From: Lachnospiraceae bacterium
GTDB taxonomy: Bacteria > Bacillota > Clostridia > Lachnospirales > Lachnospiraceae
Length of the DNA: 64,000 nucleotides
Direction: 5' to 3'
NCBI GenBank assembly: GCA_017468395.1
Contig: JAFUIR010000005.1
Location: forward strand, 110,226-174,225
The notes beneath the pieces are model-generated. The model was not told the origin of the DNA and searched no databases. It saw nothing but the letters and a program-made list of their open reading frames with translations. This document shows positions 34,209-45,001 of this stretch, piece by piece (position 1 is the first letter of the stretch; the number at the start of each line of letters is the position of its first letter). The position numbers and the translations under genes were made by a program.

Positions 34209-36320
34209 ATGACAAAAGCAAAAACAGTGAAAAATAGAAAAATTTCTTTTGACAGTCTGATTACCAAAATGATCGGAGCATTTTTGGTGCTGATTATTAT
34301 GATTTTAGCGCTGGGGTCGGTGTCTTATTTGGTGGCCAAGAGTATGATTACCCGGGAAGTGGAAAACTCTCTGGAAAAGACTATAACAGCCAAAGGTGAT
34401 TATCTGGAACTGGGTCTGAAGCAGGTAGATGATAAGATGTTGGAAATCATGACGATGGACGATATGAAGACCTATTATCTGAATCCTGACTTGGATGTAA
34501 ATAATCTGACCAAAGACCAGTTGGATGCTAAGGCAGCATTGGAATCGGAGATGCAGAGTCTGAAAGGAATTTCGGAGTTCGTATATCATGTTTATCTGAT
34601 TAATGATGTGGCAAAGGGGTTAACGACTACGCCGGCTTTAATTTCCAGTGAATCTTATACTGCTTTTACGCAGTCGCCGGCAGGGGCAAAAATTGCCTCG
34701 GCTTCGGAAAAATTTGGCTATATCGGTGAACATTCCTATTTACAGGAATTGGTTGAAGATATGGATAAGACCTTTAAAAGTACCGATTTTGCTATCAGTA
34801 AATGGCGCAAAATCAGTATGAAAACAAATACAATTATTATTGTGGATATCAGCCGTGAAGCCATTTGTGATGCTATGGCAGACTTAAACAGCGGTGATGG
34901 AAGTTATGCGGTGTTTATTACAGCGGATGGCAATGAGACGGTTTATTGCGGCAGTGATTCCGGCGAGAATGCGGAAATTGCAGATATCCCTGTTTTCAGT
35001 GAGAGCAAAGCATATCAGGCGGCTCTTAATAGTGCAGATACCGAGGGGTGTGACCAGATTAAGTGGCAGGGAAAGAATTATACTTATGCGTATTCAAAAA
35101 TCGGAGATACCGGTGCCATTTTGCTTTCCCTGGTACCTACAGATAAGTTTCTTGCATCTACCAAAACGATTCAGTTGATTACTGTGTTAATGGTATCGGC
35201 AGCGTTTGCTGTTGCCCTGGTAATGTGTGTATTTTTGTCCCGCTCTATGAGTAAGGGCGTTGCCGATATTACCAGAACTTTGGATAAAGCGTCCAAAGGC
35301 GATTTTACTGCTACAATAAATGTAAAGAGAAAAGATGAACTGGGTCAGATTTCAGGAAGTATTTCCAATATGACAGATAGTATCCGTGCTTTGATTGTGC
35401 AGATGCAGGAAGTTATGGAAACGGTAAAAAATGCAACGGCACTTGTAGGAGAAGACACAGAGAGTCTGGTGAGGTCCAGTAATGAGATTTCCGGCGCTAT
35501 TGGCGAAATTGAGCGCGGAATTACCATGCAGGCGGAGGATGCCCAGACCTGCTCAGAGCAGATTAACGAACTTTCCGGTCAAATTGGCGTGGTGTATGAA
35601 TATACGGATGAAATTACCAAAATCTCCGCAGATACTAATCAGACCATCAATGAAAGTTTAGAGATTATGGATGATTTGCATGTGAAGTCTAAGGCAACGG
35701 AAGATATTACACAAGCTATCCGAAAAGATATTATGTCCTTAAACGAGCAGACTAAGGCTATTGGTGATTTTGCTACGGTAATCAATGAAATTGCATCTCA
35801 AACCAATCTGCTTTCTTTAAATGCTTCCATTGAAGCAGCAAGAGCAGGCGAGGCGGGAAGAGGATTTGCAGTAGTAGCAGAAGAAATCCGAAATCTGGCA
35901 GACCAGTCTCTGAACGCTGCCAATGAAATTGGCGGCATCGTTGCACGGATTCAGCAGCAGACCAGTGAAACGGTAGATGCTGTGCATAAAGCGGGCGAAA
36001 TTGTTGCTTCCCAGAATGAGTCGTTGGATAGCACTTTGGAGGCTTTCCATAAAGTAAATGACCGTGTAAAAACTATGGCAGAAAATCTTTCCAAGATTAC
36101 CGAGGGCATGGCAGGAATCGAAGATGCCAAGAGAGAAGCTGTGAATTCCATCATGAATATTTCCGCGGTGTCACAGCAGACCAGTGCCAATTCTGTACAG
36201 GTAGACAACAATGCAAAGAGCCAGAAGGACGTGGTGGCACAGTTGCGTAAGACTGTGGAATTGCTGGAAGAAAAGGCTCGGCAGATGGAAGAAACAGTAA
36301 GTATTTTGAAAGTGGAATAA
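34209..36320 (+). CDS. Methyl-accepting chemotaxis protein
   Basis: 703 aa from ATG 34209 (GGGGGG upstream), preferred over TTG 34194 inside that site. A membrane helix at about 19-43, an outside sensor of about 270 residues (probably double Cache), a second helix at about 318-340, a HAMP domain and the signalling coiled coil. The highly conserved hairpin [20 protein letters not shown] is at about 530. It reports ligand binding to CheA and controls swimming. Ligand unknown. TATAAT at 34161-34166 may be its -10. Confidence 0.95.
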   Translation: MTKAKTVKNRKISFDSLITKMIGAFLVLIIMILALGSVSYLVAKSMITREVENSLEKTITAKGDYLELGLKQVDDKMLEIMTMDDMKTYYLNPDLDVNNLTKDQLDAKAALESEMQSLKGISEFVYHVYLINDVAKGLTTTPALISSESYTAFTQSPAGAKIASASEKFGYIGEHSYLQELVEDMDKTFKSTDFAISKWRKISMKTNTIIIVDISREAICDAMADLNSGDGSYAVFITADGNETVYCGSDSGENAEIADIPVFSESKAYQAALNSADTEGCDQIKWQGKNYTYAYSKIGDTGAILLSLVPTDKFLASTKTIQLITVLMVSAAFAVALVMCVFLSRSMSKGVADITRTLDKASKGDFTATINVKRKDELGQISGSISNMTDSIRALIVQMQEVMETVKNATALVGEDTESLVRSSNEISGAIGEIERGITMQAEDAQTCSEQINELSGQIGVVYEYTDEITKISADTNQTINESLEIMDDLHVKSKATEDITQAIRKDIMSLNEQTKAIGDFATVINEIASQTNLLSLNASIEAARAGEAGRGFAVVAEEIRNLADQSLNAANEIGGIVARIQQQTSETVDAVHKAGEIVASQNESLDSTLEAFHKVNDRVKTMAENLSKITEGMAGIEDAKREAVNSIMNISAVSQQTSANSVQVDNNAKSQKDVVAQLRKTVELLEEKARQMEETVSILKVE

Positions 36321-36433
36321 ATATAATCGCCGGATTACGACAAACAAAATCGGAAATCCCTGTTACAATCAAATCGGTATTTATACCAAGAATGTAACAA
36401 GGGGCTAAAACAGGTAGCCCAAGAGGGAGATTT

Positions 36434-36955
36434 ATGAAAAGAAAGATGGTTTGTTTGGCAGTAGTTTGCACGTTGGTGCTTACAAGCTGCGGTACCAATG
36501 AAACCCCGGTTTCCGGCGATTTTACACAAGAGTCTGTGACTACTTTAAATCAGGATACCACTGACAGTATTTCCAATGTAGGCGAAACGCCGGATAATTT
36601 TTATGCGGCGGCTACCGGTTTGCCGGCAAGCCAAGTGGAAGAGTATGCAAGTGTAATCAAAAAAATGGTTTTGGAGGAAGAGTGGGCAGCACTGGCCGGC
36701 GAAGTCAGTTATCCGGTTACCATGGACGGACTTATTGTTGAAGAGGCCAAAGGTTTCACGGAATTAATTACTGATAATCAGGTTAGAGAAGAATTTGTGG
36801 CGGCCATCGAGGCAGAAACCTGTCAGAAAATGTTTTGCAGTTGGCAGGGAATTTCCTTGGGTGAACAAGGACAAATCTGGATGGCGGCGGTTCAAGATGA
36901 ACAAGGTGAATTTGAATTGAAAATAACGGGCATAAACGGTATGCTTGTACAGTAA
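36434..36955 (+). CDS. Lipoprotein of unknown function
   Basis: 173 aa. The signal peptide MKRKMVCLAVVCTLVLTSC has a lipobox LTSC, so the mature protein is lipid-anchored outside. A Thr/Ser/Glu linker is followed by a compact domain from about residue 58 (LPASQVEEYASVIKKMVLEE, then AGEVSYPVTMDGLIVEEAKG). It resembles small nuclear-transport-factor-like folds in pattern only. ATG after AGGGAG. Single gene. Confidence 0.75.
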   Translation: MKRKMVCLAVVCTLVLTSCGTNETPVSGDFTQESVTTLNQDTTDSISNVGETPDNFYAAATGLPASQVEEYASVIKKMVLEEEWAALAGEVSYPVTMDGLIVEEAKGFTELITDNQVREEFVAAIEAETCQKMFCSWQGISLGEQGQIWMAAVQDEQGEFELKITGINGMLVQ

Positions 36956-37051
36956 AAAAGACTGAAACACCCCGGCTGGAATGGGATATCCATTGTAAAG
37001 AAAATTTTTACAATTACTATCCAATTCCAGCCGAGTTGTATCAGTCTTTTT
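36955..37051. terminator. Long bidirectional terminator with nested hairpin
   Basis: A 34-bp arm at 36955-36988 pairs with 37018-37051 with only a few mismatches. ATTGTAAA (36992-36999) and TTTACAAT (37007-37014) form a second stem in the loop. It separates the convergent genes at 36434 and 37062. Confidence 0.9.
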
Positions 37052-37061
37052 AATTCCGTTT

Positions 37062-40000
37062 CTATAACAGGAAGGATGCATCGTCTCCGTATTGTTCCAA
37101 AACGGTTCCGTCACCGGAAACCCATAGTTTGTAACCTCCGATGTTATCCAAAGATACGGTAAATTGCTTGCCGCTTCGCAAATCCCTAAAGGAGACTCTG
37201 TCACCGTATCCCTCGTTTATCAGAGTGTAAACGGTGCAATTTTCATAGGAAGTGGCAGTGAGCAAAATATGGGGTTTCCCTTCTATTACTTTATAAATTT
37301 CATTCTGCGCCTCAGCCTTGCGGATAGCATATTCGTAGAGGGCACAAATGGCGTCAGGGTTTGCGGAAAGTTCGATAGGATAAGGGCAGTAAATGATATG
37401 GCCTTCACCGAGGGAAATTTCCGTAAGTTCATTGCGTTCTTCGATACTGCCGCAATCCAATACGTTGGAGGCATCGGCATAACTTGCTGCACCCCGGAAA
37501 TCCAGGGAGTATTCTTTTCCGTCAATAAACAATTTTTCAAAATCCATCAGTTTCCGTGTCTCATAGCCGGATACCAGAGTGGATATTTTGGCATCTTCCG
37601 CAAAATATTCGTTTTTATCAATACAGCCGCTGATTAACAGGGTAGCACCGTTTTTTGCATATTCCAGCAGTTCCTGCCAACAGTCCCGGCGAAGCAGTTG
37701 CATGGCAGGGAGAATAATTAATCTGGGACTACCGATGGCACTGGCATATTCTTTCTTAAACAAATGCTCCAACACAAAATCTGACTGTTCTTTCATGCTG
37801 TTATAGAGGGCGTAAATGTGATTTCTGATTCCCAGTTGCGCCACAGGGCTGTCCACACTGAAATAGTAGGAAGTGCCGTAGAGAGTGGCAATTTTTATTT
37901 TGTCGTCCGCTCTGCCCGTCATAAGGTGTTCCATGCGTTTTTCGGCGGCAATCAGTTTCTTTGTCATGCCAAGGGAGGGAGTGGGGGACATGTCCGCCCG
38001 GTAAAGTCCCAAGGAATTTTCACACAGTTCATACATGAAGGGGTCATCGTGAGCCTGCCACTGTACAAAGTTTCCGAAAGCGCACAAAAGTTTCTTCTGC
38101 AATTTCTTAGCCATTTCTTCATCCGTATGGCGTTTCCCGGAGCGAACATCGTCAAATTTATACATTCCCAGTTCCTGGGCAACGCAAAGTTTGCCGCGGA
38201 CACGGTTTAAGAGATATTCGGTAAAAAGATTGGCATTAAAGTGCCATTGATGCCAGCAAACCATGTCTACATTTCCGGCAAGTACTTCGTCTTGCTGGGA
38301 AGGGATGCGGAGTGTTTCATCGCGTCCCATGATAACTGTCATATTTGGTGCATATTTTTTTACATTAGCCCGTACCTGTGCGGTCCAGTCTAAAAATTCT
38401 TCCCTTGCAAAGGAGAAAAAGTCAGCAAGAACTACATAATGTTCCCGTTGTACGGTTCTGCAGAAATTGCGGGAAAACAAATCATAACGGGGCATTTCAA
38501 CGTGGTCAAAACTTTGGATATTTGCTGCGCTTTCGCCCCAAGCAGTGCGAAGAGCGCTGATATTGCCGTTGTATTTTTCGGACAGCCAACTGCGATAACG
38601 TTTCAGTTCCCCTGTTTCGCCGGAAGGTCTGGCGGTAGTCCAGGGGCCTTTGTTGGAATAAGAAGGTTCGTTTACAATATCCAGTGTTACATTGGGATAT
38701 GAGGCAAAATGCTGTGCAAAGGAGCGCACGAAAGTCATACACTTTTCACGCATTTCGCTGTCATGGATAGGGGAACGGTCTTCGTCCCATTGGTTGAGCA
38801 TTACATTACCCAGGGCAAACTGTACGGTAAAGCCGTGCTTTGCTGCAAGGAAAAAATAGGTTTGCAACGCACGCAGTCCTCTTTCGTCGATACTGCCGTC
38901 CGCTTCATAAATATTTGCATTATAATGCCAGTTACCGCTGCGGAGGGTGTTAAAGCCGTCTGCTGCCAGTCTTGCCATTTCCTGATTACAGAGCCATGCA
39001 TTCATGTAGTAGAAACATTCCCGGTATACATCGGAAACAAAGTAGGTCGTGCCTAAAATAGCGGTAGGTTTTCCGTCCACCAGACAGTAGTCACAGGATA
39101 TGGATTCATCAATATACATAGGTTTAAATTGCCCAAGTTCCCGGGTGAGTTCCTCTTCTGACAGCACCAAAAATCCCGTTTCTTTTTCAGTGACAACTGT
39201 GTCAGAAATGGATACCGTGGCTTTTACCTGATAGAGGGAAGAGGTAGCGGCAGATGGTGTGAAAGTAGCCTCATAAGGCAGGGAAATCACTTCCTGTTGC
39301 TCATATATCAAATGTTTCTTGCTGTCACAGACTGCGATTCTCAAAGTCAAAGGAGCATCTTTACTTATCCCGCTATAATTAATATTATCAATTTTTATAC
39401 GGATGTTCTTTTCTTCTTCCGGAAGGTATCTGGCAAAGGAGCAGTCCAAATCAAGTAACAGGTTTCCTGTCAGTTCTTTTTGCACCAGTTGCAAGAACAG
39501 TTTTTCCCAGAATGGTTCATCCGTCATGGAAGCGCGGAAATCAAAATTAAAAAATGACATGCTTCCTTTTTGGTGGGTTACCACACGGATAACGGGAGTG
39601 GCAATCTGCACACCCTCTTCATTGAAAGCGTCTAAAATATGTTCCAAATAGGCACTTCGCCCGGCTTTGCCATCATGGTCTTTTTCGCTGAGATGATAAA
39701 CAGCACTGCAAAGACCCGTCAAAGTACTCTCGATACGTTCCCCTTCTGCGTTTACCGCAAAAGTATTATGTTCTTTAATGGGACGGAAATCATCAATAAT
39801 GCCAAAACTGCGGAGCATACGATGGTTTTCCAGACCGCTTTCTAAGGCTACGGTGAAAGGGGCAGGGCTTAAGTTGATAATGTTGCCGCCTGCATTAAAA
39901 AAGTCCACCAGTAAAGTAATCTTTTCTTCCGGCAAATAGCAGTCCATAGCATTGATAAGCACCCGGAGACCCGTAAAGGAAGCGGAGTTTGCCTCTTCCA

Positions 40001-40097
40001 TATTTATGCAGGAAGTCCGGATGTCCTTTGAAGCAAGAAGACTCTCGATTTTTTTATATTCCAAAGTAGATTTTGAACAATAAAGTATTCCAATCAT
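37062..40097 (-). CDS. GH42-like family glycoside hydrolase
   Basis: 1011 aa, no signal peptide, so cytoplasmic. An N-terminal amidotransferase-like domain (about 1-200) and beta-rich part (about 205-330) are followed by a clan GH-A TIM barrel at about 340-700. The likely acid/base is Glu in LDIVNEPSYS (about 476) and the nucleophile is Glu in LCVAQELGMYKF (about 643). A second amidotransferase-like domain follows (GSPRLIILPAMQLLRRDC), as the trimerisation domain of GH42, and a beta-rich end. Beta-galactosidase or related exo-acting activity is probable, but the N-terminal extension is unusual and the true substrate is open. Start ATG 40097 with GAGG. Confidence 0.82.
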   Translation of the reverse strand: MIGILYCSKSTLEYKKIESLLASKDIRTSCINMEEANSASFTGLRVLINAMDCYLPEEKITLLVDFFNAGGNIINLSPAPFTVALESGLENHRMLRSFGIIDDFRPIKEHNTFAVNAEGERIESTLTGLCSAVYHLSEKDHDGKAGRSAYLEHILDAFNEEGVQIATPVIRVVTHQKGSMSFFNFDFRASMTDEPFWEKLFLQLVQKELTGNLLLDLDCSFARYLPEEEKNIRIKIDNINYSGISKDAPLTLRIAVCDSKKHLIYEQQEVISLPYEATFTPSAATSSLYQVKATVSISDTVVTEKETGFLVLSEEELTRELGQFKPMYIDESISCDYCLVDGKPTAILGTTYFVSDVYRECFYYMNAWLCNQEMARLAADGFNTLRSGNWHYNANIYEADGSIDERGLRALQTYFFLAAKHGFTVQFALGNVMLNQWDEDRSPIHDSEMREKCMTFVRSFAQHFASYPNVTLDIVNEPSYSNKGPWTTARPSGETGELKRYRSWLSEKYNGNISALRTAWGESAANIQSFDHVEMPRYDLFSRNFCRTVQREHYVVLADFFSFAREEFLDWTAQVRANVKKYAPNMTVIMGRDETLRIPSQQDEVLAGNVDMVCWHQWHFNANLFTEYLLNRVRGKLCVAQELGMYKFDDVRSGKRHTDEEMAKKLQKKLLCAFGNFVQWQAHDDPFMYELCENSLGLYRADMSPTPSLGMTKKLIAAEKRMEHLMTGRADDKIKIATLYGTSYYFSVDSPVAQLGIRNHIYALYNSMKEQSDFVLEHLFKKEYASAIGSPRLIILPAMQLLRRDCWQELLEYAKNGATLLISGCIDKNEYFAEDAKISTLVSGYETRKLMDFEKLFIDGKEYSLDFRGAASYADASNVLDCGSIEERNELTEISLGEGHIIYCPYPIELSANPDAICALYEYAIRKAEAQNEIYKVIEGKPHILLTATSYENCTVYTLINEGYGDRVSFRDLRSGKQFTVSLDNIGGYKLWVSGDGTVLEQYGDDASFLL

Positions 40098-40119
40098 GTT
40101 TTGTACCTCATAATGTGAA

Positions 40120-40137
40120 ATGATTTTACAAAATCAT
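40120..40137. promoter_or_regulatory. Palindromic operator over the -10 of the GH42-like gene
   Basis: ATGATTTTACAAAATCAT: 8-bp arms around AC. On the minus strand it overlaps an extended -10 element TGGTATGAT (TATGAT at 40138-40133), so a repressor there would shut off the glycosidase. Confidence 0.5.
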
Positions 40138-40163
40138 ACCACAGAAAGTGGTGAAAGAAAATA

Positions 40164-40175
40164 GAACATTTGTTC
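40164..40175. promoter_or_regulatory. LexA-like SOS box
   Basis: GAACATTTGTTC, flanked by A and T, fits the Gram-positive LexA/DinR operator CGAAC-N4-GTTCG in the GAAC-N4-GTTC core. It lies 9 bp before the -35 of the helicase gene. Confidence 0.6.
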
Positions 40176-40184
40176 TAAAAATAG

Positions 40185-40213
40185 TTGATTATTATTGTGT
40201 ATCTTGTTACAAT
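40185..40213 (+). promoter_or_regulatory. Sigma-A promoter of the helicase gene
   Basis: TTGATT (40185-40190), a 17-bp spacer and TACAAT (40208-40213), 22 bp before the ATG. Confidence 0.75.
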
Positions 40214-40235
40214 GGGAAGCGTAGGAGGTGACAAG

Positions 40236-42335
40236 ATGCATTCAAAGGCCACAGAGGAACAAAAGAATATTATTCAGAATACGGAAGGTTACATCCGCTG
40301 TGGGGCAGTGCCGGGCTCGGGGAAGACATTCTGTATCACCCATAGAATGGCTTATTTGATTACGGAACTTTATGTGGATCCGTCATCAATCGTGGCGCTT
40401 ACTTTTACCAATAAAGCAGCAGCGTCCATGACAAGCCGTTTGAAAAAGATGATTGGAGATGAAGCAACCTGTTTTACGGGCACTTTCCACGGATATTGTA
40501 ATAAAATTTTGAAAGAAGAGATTCACAGGCTTTCTTATCCCAAAACATTTACCATTTTGGATAAAAGAGGTCAGATAGATTTGATAAGGGAAGTGGCGGA
40601 AGAACTGCACTTGTCGTTGAAAGACTTTTCTGCCAAGGAGTATATGGAGGAAATCGGCAAACGAAAAATTGCGGAGGGCTATATTTCTTACATGATTGGC
40701 ACGGATAAGTCGAATCTGTTGGGGGAAATTGAGACGGCTGCAAATGACATAGAAAGGGTTTTTTATCATTACTTGTTAAAGCAGCGGGACAATTATGTGC
40801 TGGATTTTGAAGATATTCTTAATTTTGCTTTGTATATTTTGGAACACTATCCGGATGCACTGGAGGAATGGCAGGACAGGTGCCAATATATTCTTTGTGA
40901 CGAATATCAGGATGTTAATGATAAACAGGAGAGACTGCTGAAATTGTTGAGCGGGAAATATCAAAATCTCACAGTGGTAGGGGATGACGACCAATGCATT
41001 TATGGTTGGCGCGGCTCTAAAGTGGATTATATGGTGGATTTTGACAAGACTTATCCGGGAGTGTATGATTTTTACCTCAGTGAAAATTTCAGAAGTACGC
41101 CGGAGATTGTGGCGGTGGCAAATTCTTTGATTAAGGAAAATCAAAACAGATTGATTAAGAAGATGTATACCAACAATCCGTCCGGCAGGAAGCCGGTGTA
41201 TAACAATTTGAAAACAGAGGCGCAGGAGGCAGATTGGATTGCAGATACTATCCTCGTACAAATAAATGGTGGGCGAAAATACTCCGACCATGCTGTTTTG
41301 GTGCGTGCATCCTCCCAGACAAGAGCCTTAGAGGAGGCCTTTATTAGAAGGAAGGTTCCCTATAAAATATTAAACGGGGCGCAGTTTTACAGTTCCGAGG
41401 AAATCAAAACCGTACTGGCTTATTTGCGGATGATTTATGCCTTGAATGATTTGGATTTTACATGGACGGTGCAAAGGCCCCGGAGAGGTTTTGGGAAGAA
41501 GTCTGTGGAAATGTTGAAAAGTTATGCCGTCCATAGAGGGATTTCGCTGATGGAGGCTTTGGGAGAACAAATCCGTCAAGGCATGATAAGAAAGCAGGCG
41601 CTGGTGGACTATTATGATCAAATAATGGAACTTCACAATACGTATGGGGAATATTCTGCGCAGGATTTGGTGAATAAGGTGCTTGATTTGGGGTATCGGA
41701 AAGAATTGCAGCAGGATGTGGATCAGACTAAAATTGATAATGTGGCAGAGTTTATTTCGGCGGTAATCGGATTGGAGAAAGAGAATCAGGACAGGCTGAC
41801 ACTGGATGAACTGCTTTCCCATTTTGCCCTATTTTCCCAGCAGGATGACGATACAGAGAAGGACGTGGTTAAGATTATGACCATTCACACCGCCAAGGGG
41901 CTGGAGTTTAATACCGTATTTGTAAATGGCATGGTGGAAGGGCAGTTTCCCAGTAAACGTCTGAAAAATGAAGATGAATTGGAAGAGGAACGGAGGCTGT
42001 TTTATGTGGCGGTCACAAGAGCCGAGAAGATGTTATATATCAGCAGTTACGAAACGAAGATAGCATCTTTTGATGCCAGACAATCCGCTTTTTTAAATGA
42101 CATAGACAGTAATCTTTTGGAATTGGTGGGGAACAGTAAAATCGGCGAGGCATATTATACACCGGCTATGTTGCCTAAGGCGCAGTTTGAAATCGGCGAT
42201 AAGATATTGCATAAAGGATTCGGAGAAGGTAAGATTGTAGGAGTAAACGAAAAGACGCAGGTATATGAGATAGATTTCCTGCGTCTGGGTGGCATAAGGA
42301 AGATACAGTTTAGAGCAGGGCTGGAGAAGTTGTAA
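40236..42335 (+). CDS. UvrD/PcrA-family superfamily 1 DNA helicase
   Basis: 699 aa from ATG 40236, behind GGAGGTGA; upstream in-frame starts lack a site. Unwinds DNA 3' to 5' with ATP. Walker A VPGSGKTF at about 25-32, Walker B LCDEYQDVND (about 222), GDDDQCIYGWRGS (motif III), TIHTAKGLEF (motif V) and VAVTRAEKMLY (motif VI). The C-terminus carries the PcrA/UvrD Tudor-like segment GDKILHKGFGEGKIVGV. Shorter than typical PcrA (about 730-760 aa), so it may be an accessory UvrD-like helicase. A LexA-like box suggests DNA-damage control. Confidence 0.93.
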   Translation: MHSKATEEQKNIIQNTEGYIRCGAVPGSGKTFCITHRMAYLITELYVDPSSIVALTFTNKAAASMTSRLKKMIGDEATCFTGTFHGYCNKILKEEIHRLSYPKTFTILDKRGQIDLIREVAEELHLSLKDFSAKEYMEEIGKRKIAEGYISYMIGTDKSNLLGEIETAANDIERVFYHYLLKQRDNYVLDFEDILNFALYILEHYPDALEEWQDRCQYILCDEYQDVNDKQERLLKLLSGKYQNLTVVGDDDQCIYGWRGSKVDYMVDFDKTYPGVYDFYLSENFRSTPEIVAVANSLIKENQNRLIKKMYTNNPSGRKPVYNNLKTEAQEADWIADTILVQINGGRKYSDHAVLVRASSQTRALEEAFIRRKVPYKILNGAQFYSSEEIKTVLAYLRMIYALNDLDFTWTVQRPRRGFGKKSVEMLKSYAVHRGISLMEALGEQIRQGMIRKQALVDYYDQIMELHNTYGEYSAQDLVNKVLDLGYRKELQQDVDQTKIDNVAEFISAVIGLEKENQDRLTLDELLSHFALFSQQDDDTEKDVVKIMTIHTAKGLEFNTVFVNGMVEGQFPSKRLKNEDELEEERRLFYVAVTRAEKMLYISSYETKIASFDARQSAFLNDIDSNLLELVGNSKIGEAYYTPAMLPKAQFEIGDKILHKGFGEGKIVGVNEKTQVYEIDFLRLGGIRKIQFRAGLEKL

Positions 42336-42363
42336 GTGCGTCCTGGAGCGGGAGTTAAGAAGC

Positions 42364-43107
42364 ATGGAAAGCAAGAGATATGAATGGCCGGATAACATAC
42401 GGGGATTTACGCTTATCAGTATGATTTTTTATCATGCTGTGTGGGATATTGTGTACCTGTTTGATGTGGAGTGGACATGGTTTCAGTCAGGTTTGGCATA
42501 TCTTTGGCAGCAGAGTATTTGTTGGACTTTCATTTTTTTGTCGGGTTTTTGCTGGTCTTTTGGCAGAAATAAAATGCGCAGAGGAATCATTGTATTTCTG
42601 GCAGGAATGGTGGTCAGTCTGGTAACGGTAATTGCAATGCCCGGCAGTCTGATTCTCTTTGGGGTGTTGACTTTTCTTGGGACGGCAATGCTGGTTATGA
42701 TATTGCTTGAGCCTCTATGCCGGAAGGGAAAACCTTTGATAGGCTTTGCAGTGTCCCTTTTGCTCTTTTTACTGCTTCGGAATATCAATGATGGTAATTT
42801 AGGATTTGAAGCGGCGGAAGTTATGGCAGTACCTAAGGAGTTATATGCAAATGATGTTTCAACTTTCCTTGGGTTCCCCAAGAAGGGCTTTTTTTCTACG
42901 GATTACTTTTCATTTTTTCCATGGTTCTTTTTGTTTCAGGCAGGTTACTTTGGTTACAGAATTGCAAAAGAGCGGGAGTGGCTCCGTTTTCTGAAAGGAT
43001 CTCAAATTCCGGTATTGGGAACAGTAGGCAAGCATTCTTTAGTAGTTTATCTGATTCATCAGCCGGTTGTTTATGGAGTGCTGTATGTGTTCTTTTATTT
43101 TGTATAA
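42364..43107 (+). CDS. DUF1624 / heparan-alpha-glucosaminide N-acetyltransferase-like membrane protein
   Basis: 247 aa with about seven helices. The family hallmark is at the start: RYEWPDNIRGFTLISMIFYH, with the Asp, Arg and His found in the DUF1624 acyltransferase group. The end, KHSLVVYLIHQPVVYGVLYV, is also typical. Likely moves acyl groups across or at the membrane, but substrate and activity are unproven in bacteria. Start ATG 42364, 28 bp behind the helicase stop, so probably cotranscribed. Confidence 0.85.
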   Translation: MESKRYEWPDNIRGFTLISMIFYHAVWDIVYLFDVEWTWFQSGLAYLWQQSICWTFIFLSGFCWSFGRNKMRRGIIVFLAGMVVSLVTVIAMPGSLILFGVLTFLGTAMLVMILLEPLCRKGKPLIGFAVSLLLFLLLRNINDGNLGFEAAEVMAVPKELYANDVSTFLGFPKKGFFSTDYFSFFPWFFLFQAGYFGYRIAKEREWLRFLKGSQIPVLGTVGKHSLVVYLIHQPVVYGVLYVFFYFV

Positions 43108-43174
43108 ACAGCCATAAGGTGTGCGATACGGAAACGGAAAGTGTCATAAAACAAGGAAAATGTCATGGAAGATA

Positions 43175-43204
43175 TTGAAAATTCTGACTTCTTCGCAGTA
43201 TAAT
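43175..43204 (+). promoter_or_regulatory. Sigma-A promoter of the second chemoreceptor
   Basis: TTGAAA (43175-43180), an 18-bp spacer and TATAAT (43199-43204), about 70 bp before the ATG. No sigma-28 site is seen here. Confidence 0.65.
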
Positions 43205-43274
43205 AAAAAAGTAACACAAATTTGAAAGAAGAAAAAATGAGCATAAGTAAAAAGGAATATCGGGGGTACACTAA

Positions 43275-44996
43275 ATGAAACATAAAACCAGAAAAATGAG
43301 CATTAAGATAAAAATTTTGGCACCGGTAGTAGTGTTACTGTTGTTTATTTGTCTGGCCATGGGTGCTTCAGCCTATTCCAATATCCGTAAGGGGATGATT
43401 CAAATAGGTGGGCAGCAGGCAGATATGGTGGCTTCCATGGCAGTGGATTCTGTTGGGGGCATTTTTGTAGCGGCCATTGATGAAAACAGTTATGATTCCG
43501 CAGAATATAATCTGGTGCTGTTATCCCTGCAAAATATACAGGAACTTTGTGAAATAAAATATTTGTATACACTTTACACAGACGGAAGTACTGTATATTA
43601 TGGTGTGGATACGGATGAAAGTGCGGACAAGGCTATGCCGGGAGATATATTTGAGGTGCCTTACGAGGAAATGGCGGGAGTGTTTGCCGGACAGGAATAT
43701 GTACAGGATTATATTGATCAGTCAAATGGCGAGGCCCTGATTTCCGTATACAAGCCGATTTATTATAATGGGGAAATTGTGGGCGTTCTGGGTAGTGATT
43801 ATGATGCATCAAATATTGTAGAAAGCCAGAATGTTCTTCTTAGAAATGTGCTGATTATCGGACTTGTATGTTTGGTGGCAGGTGTTTTGATTGTAAATCT
43901 GATTGTATTTCGAATTATAAAGAACCTGCGCAGAGTAGACGAGAAGATTTATGATTTGGTACATAATGAAGGCGATTTGACGAACAAATTAGATATTAAA
44001 ACCGGTGATGAACTGGAAAATATATCTAACAATGTGAACCAGTTGTTAGAGTATATCAGAAGCATTATGATTAATATCGCTCAGGATTCCGTGAAGTTAA
44101 ACGAATCTTCTGTAGAGGTAGTTAAGAAACTGGCAGAGGCAGATGTAAATATTACTTCCGTTTCCGCCACCATGGAACAAATGAATGCCGCAATGGAAGA
44201 GACAAATGCTTCTGTAACCCAGATTGACGAGGCTATTGTTTCTATCTATGAAGAAATCGAAAGTATTTATAAAGAGGCAAACGAAGGAAAGAAAACCTCC
44301 GAAGAAGTAATCGGCAGGGCTACGGAGATTCATGAAAATGTTGCAGCCCAACAAATTGTGGCACGCAAAGAGGCGGATAAAATGGCTATGGCCATGAACG
44401 ATAAAATAGAAAAATCCAAGGCGGTAGAGGAAATTACTGCTCTTACGGAAAATATTTTGTCGATTACATCCCAAACAAGCCTGTTGGCGCTGAATGCGGC
44501 TATTGAAGCGGCAAGAGCGGGAGAGGCAGGCAGAGGTTTTGCGGTAGTGGCAGATGAAATAGGCAGGTTGGCTACCAATTCCGCTGAAGCAGCAAGTCAT
44601 ATCAGTGAAGTGAGCAGTAATGTAATTACAGCGGTAAATGAACTGGCAAAAGAGGCTGAAAGTATCATAGCGTTTATGAATGAAACTGCCATGGGAGGCT
44701 ATGAGAAACTGCTTGATGTCAGCGAAAACTATACAAATGATGTAGAAGACATGAACAAAAAAATGCAGAAGTTCGCAGAAGAGAGCGATATGCTGCGTGA
44801 CAATATGGATGGCATTAAGGAAGCGGTAGCGGCTGTTAATATTGCAATTGGTGAATCTACCATCGGTATCGAGAGTGTGACAAAGCAGGCAGTAGATTTG
44901 GCAACAGGTGTAGGCGAAATTGCAGAAGAGGCAAAAAACAGCAAGAATATTGCGGAAAACCTGGACGGAGAAGTAAAGAAATTTAAGTTGTACTAA
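43275..44996 (+). CDS. Methyl-accepting chemotaxis protein
   Basis: 573 aa; ATG behind GGGGG. Membrane helices at about 12-32 and 191-214, with a Cache-type sensor between ([20 protein letters not shown] is a typical Cache strand pair). HAMP and the signalling coiled coil follow; the tip is [20 protein letters not shown] at about 400. Shorter than the receptor at 34209 and not its close copy. Ends at a strong terminator. Confidence 0.95.
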   Translation: MKHKTRKMSIKIKILAPVVVLLLFICLAMGASAYSNIRKGMIQIGGQQADMVASMAVDSVGGIFVAAIDENSYDSAEYNLVLLSLQNIQELCEIKYLYTLYTDGSTVYYGVDTDESADKAMPGDIFEVPYEEMAGVFAGQEYVQDYIDQSNGEALISVYKPIYYNGEIVGVLGSDYDASNIVESQNVLLRNVLIIGLVCLVAGVLIVNLIVFRIIKNLRRVDEKIYDLVHNEGDLTNKLDIKTGDELENISNNVNQLLEYIRSIMINIAQDSVKLNESSVEVVKKLAEADVNITSVSATMEQMNAAMEETNASVTQIDEAIVSIYEEIESIYKEANEGKKTSEEVIGRATEIHENVAAQQIVARKEADKMAMAMNDKIEKSKAVEEITALTENILSITSQTSLLALNAAIEAARAGEAGRGFAVVADEIGRLATNSAEAASHISEVSSNVITAVNELAKEAESIIAFMNETAMGGYEKLLDVSENYTNDVEDMNKKMQKFAEESDMLRDNMDGIKEAVAAVNIAIGESTIGIESVTKQAVDLATGVGEIAEEAKNSKNIAENLDGEVKKFKLY

Positions 44997-45001
44997 AACA
45001 T

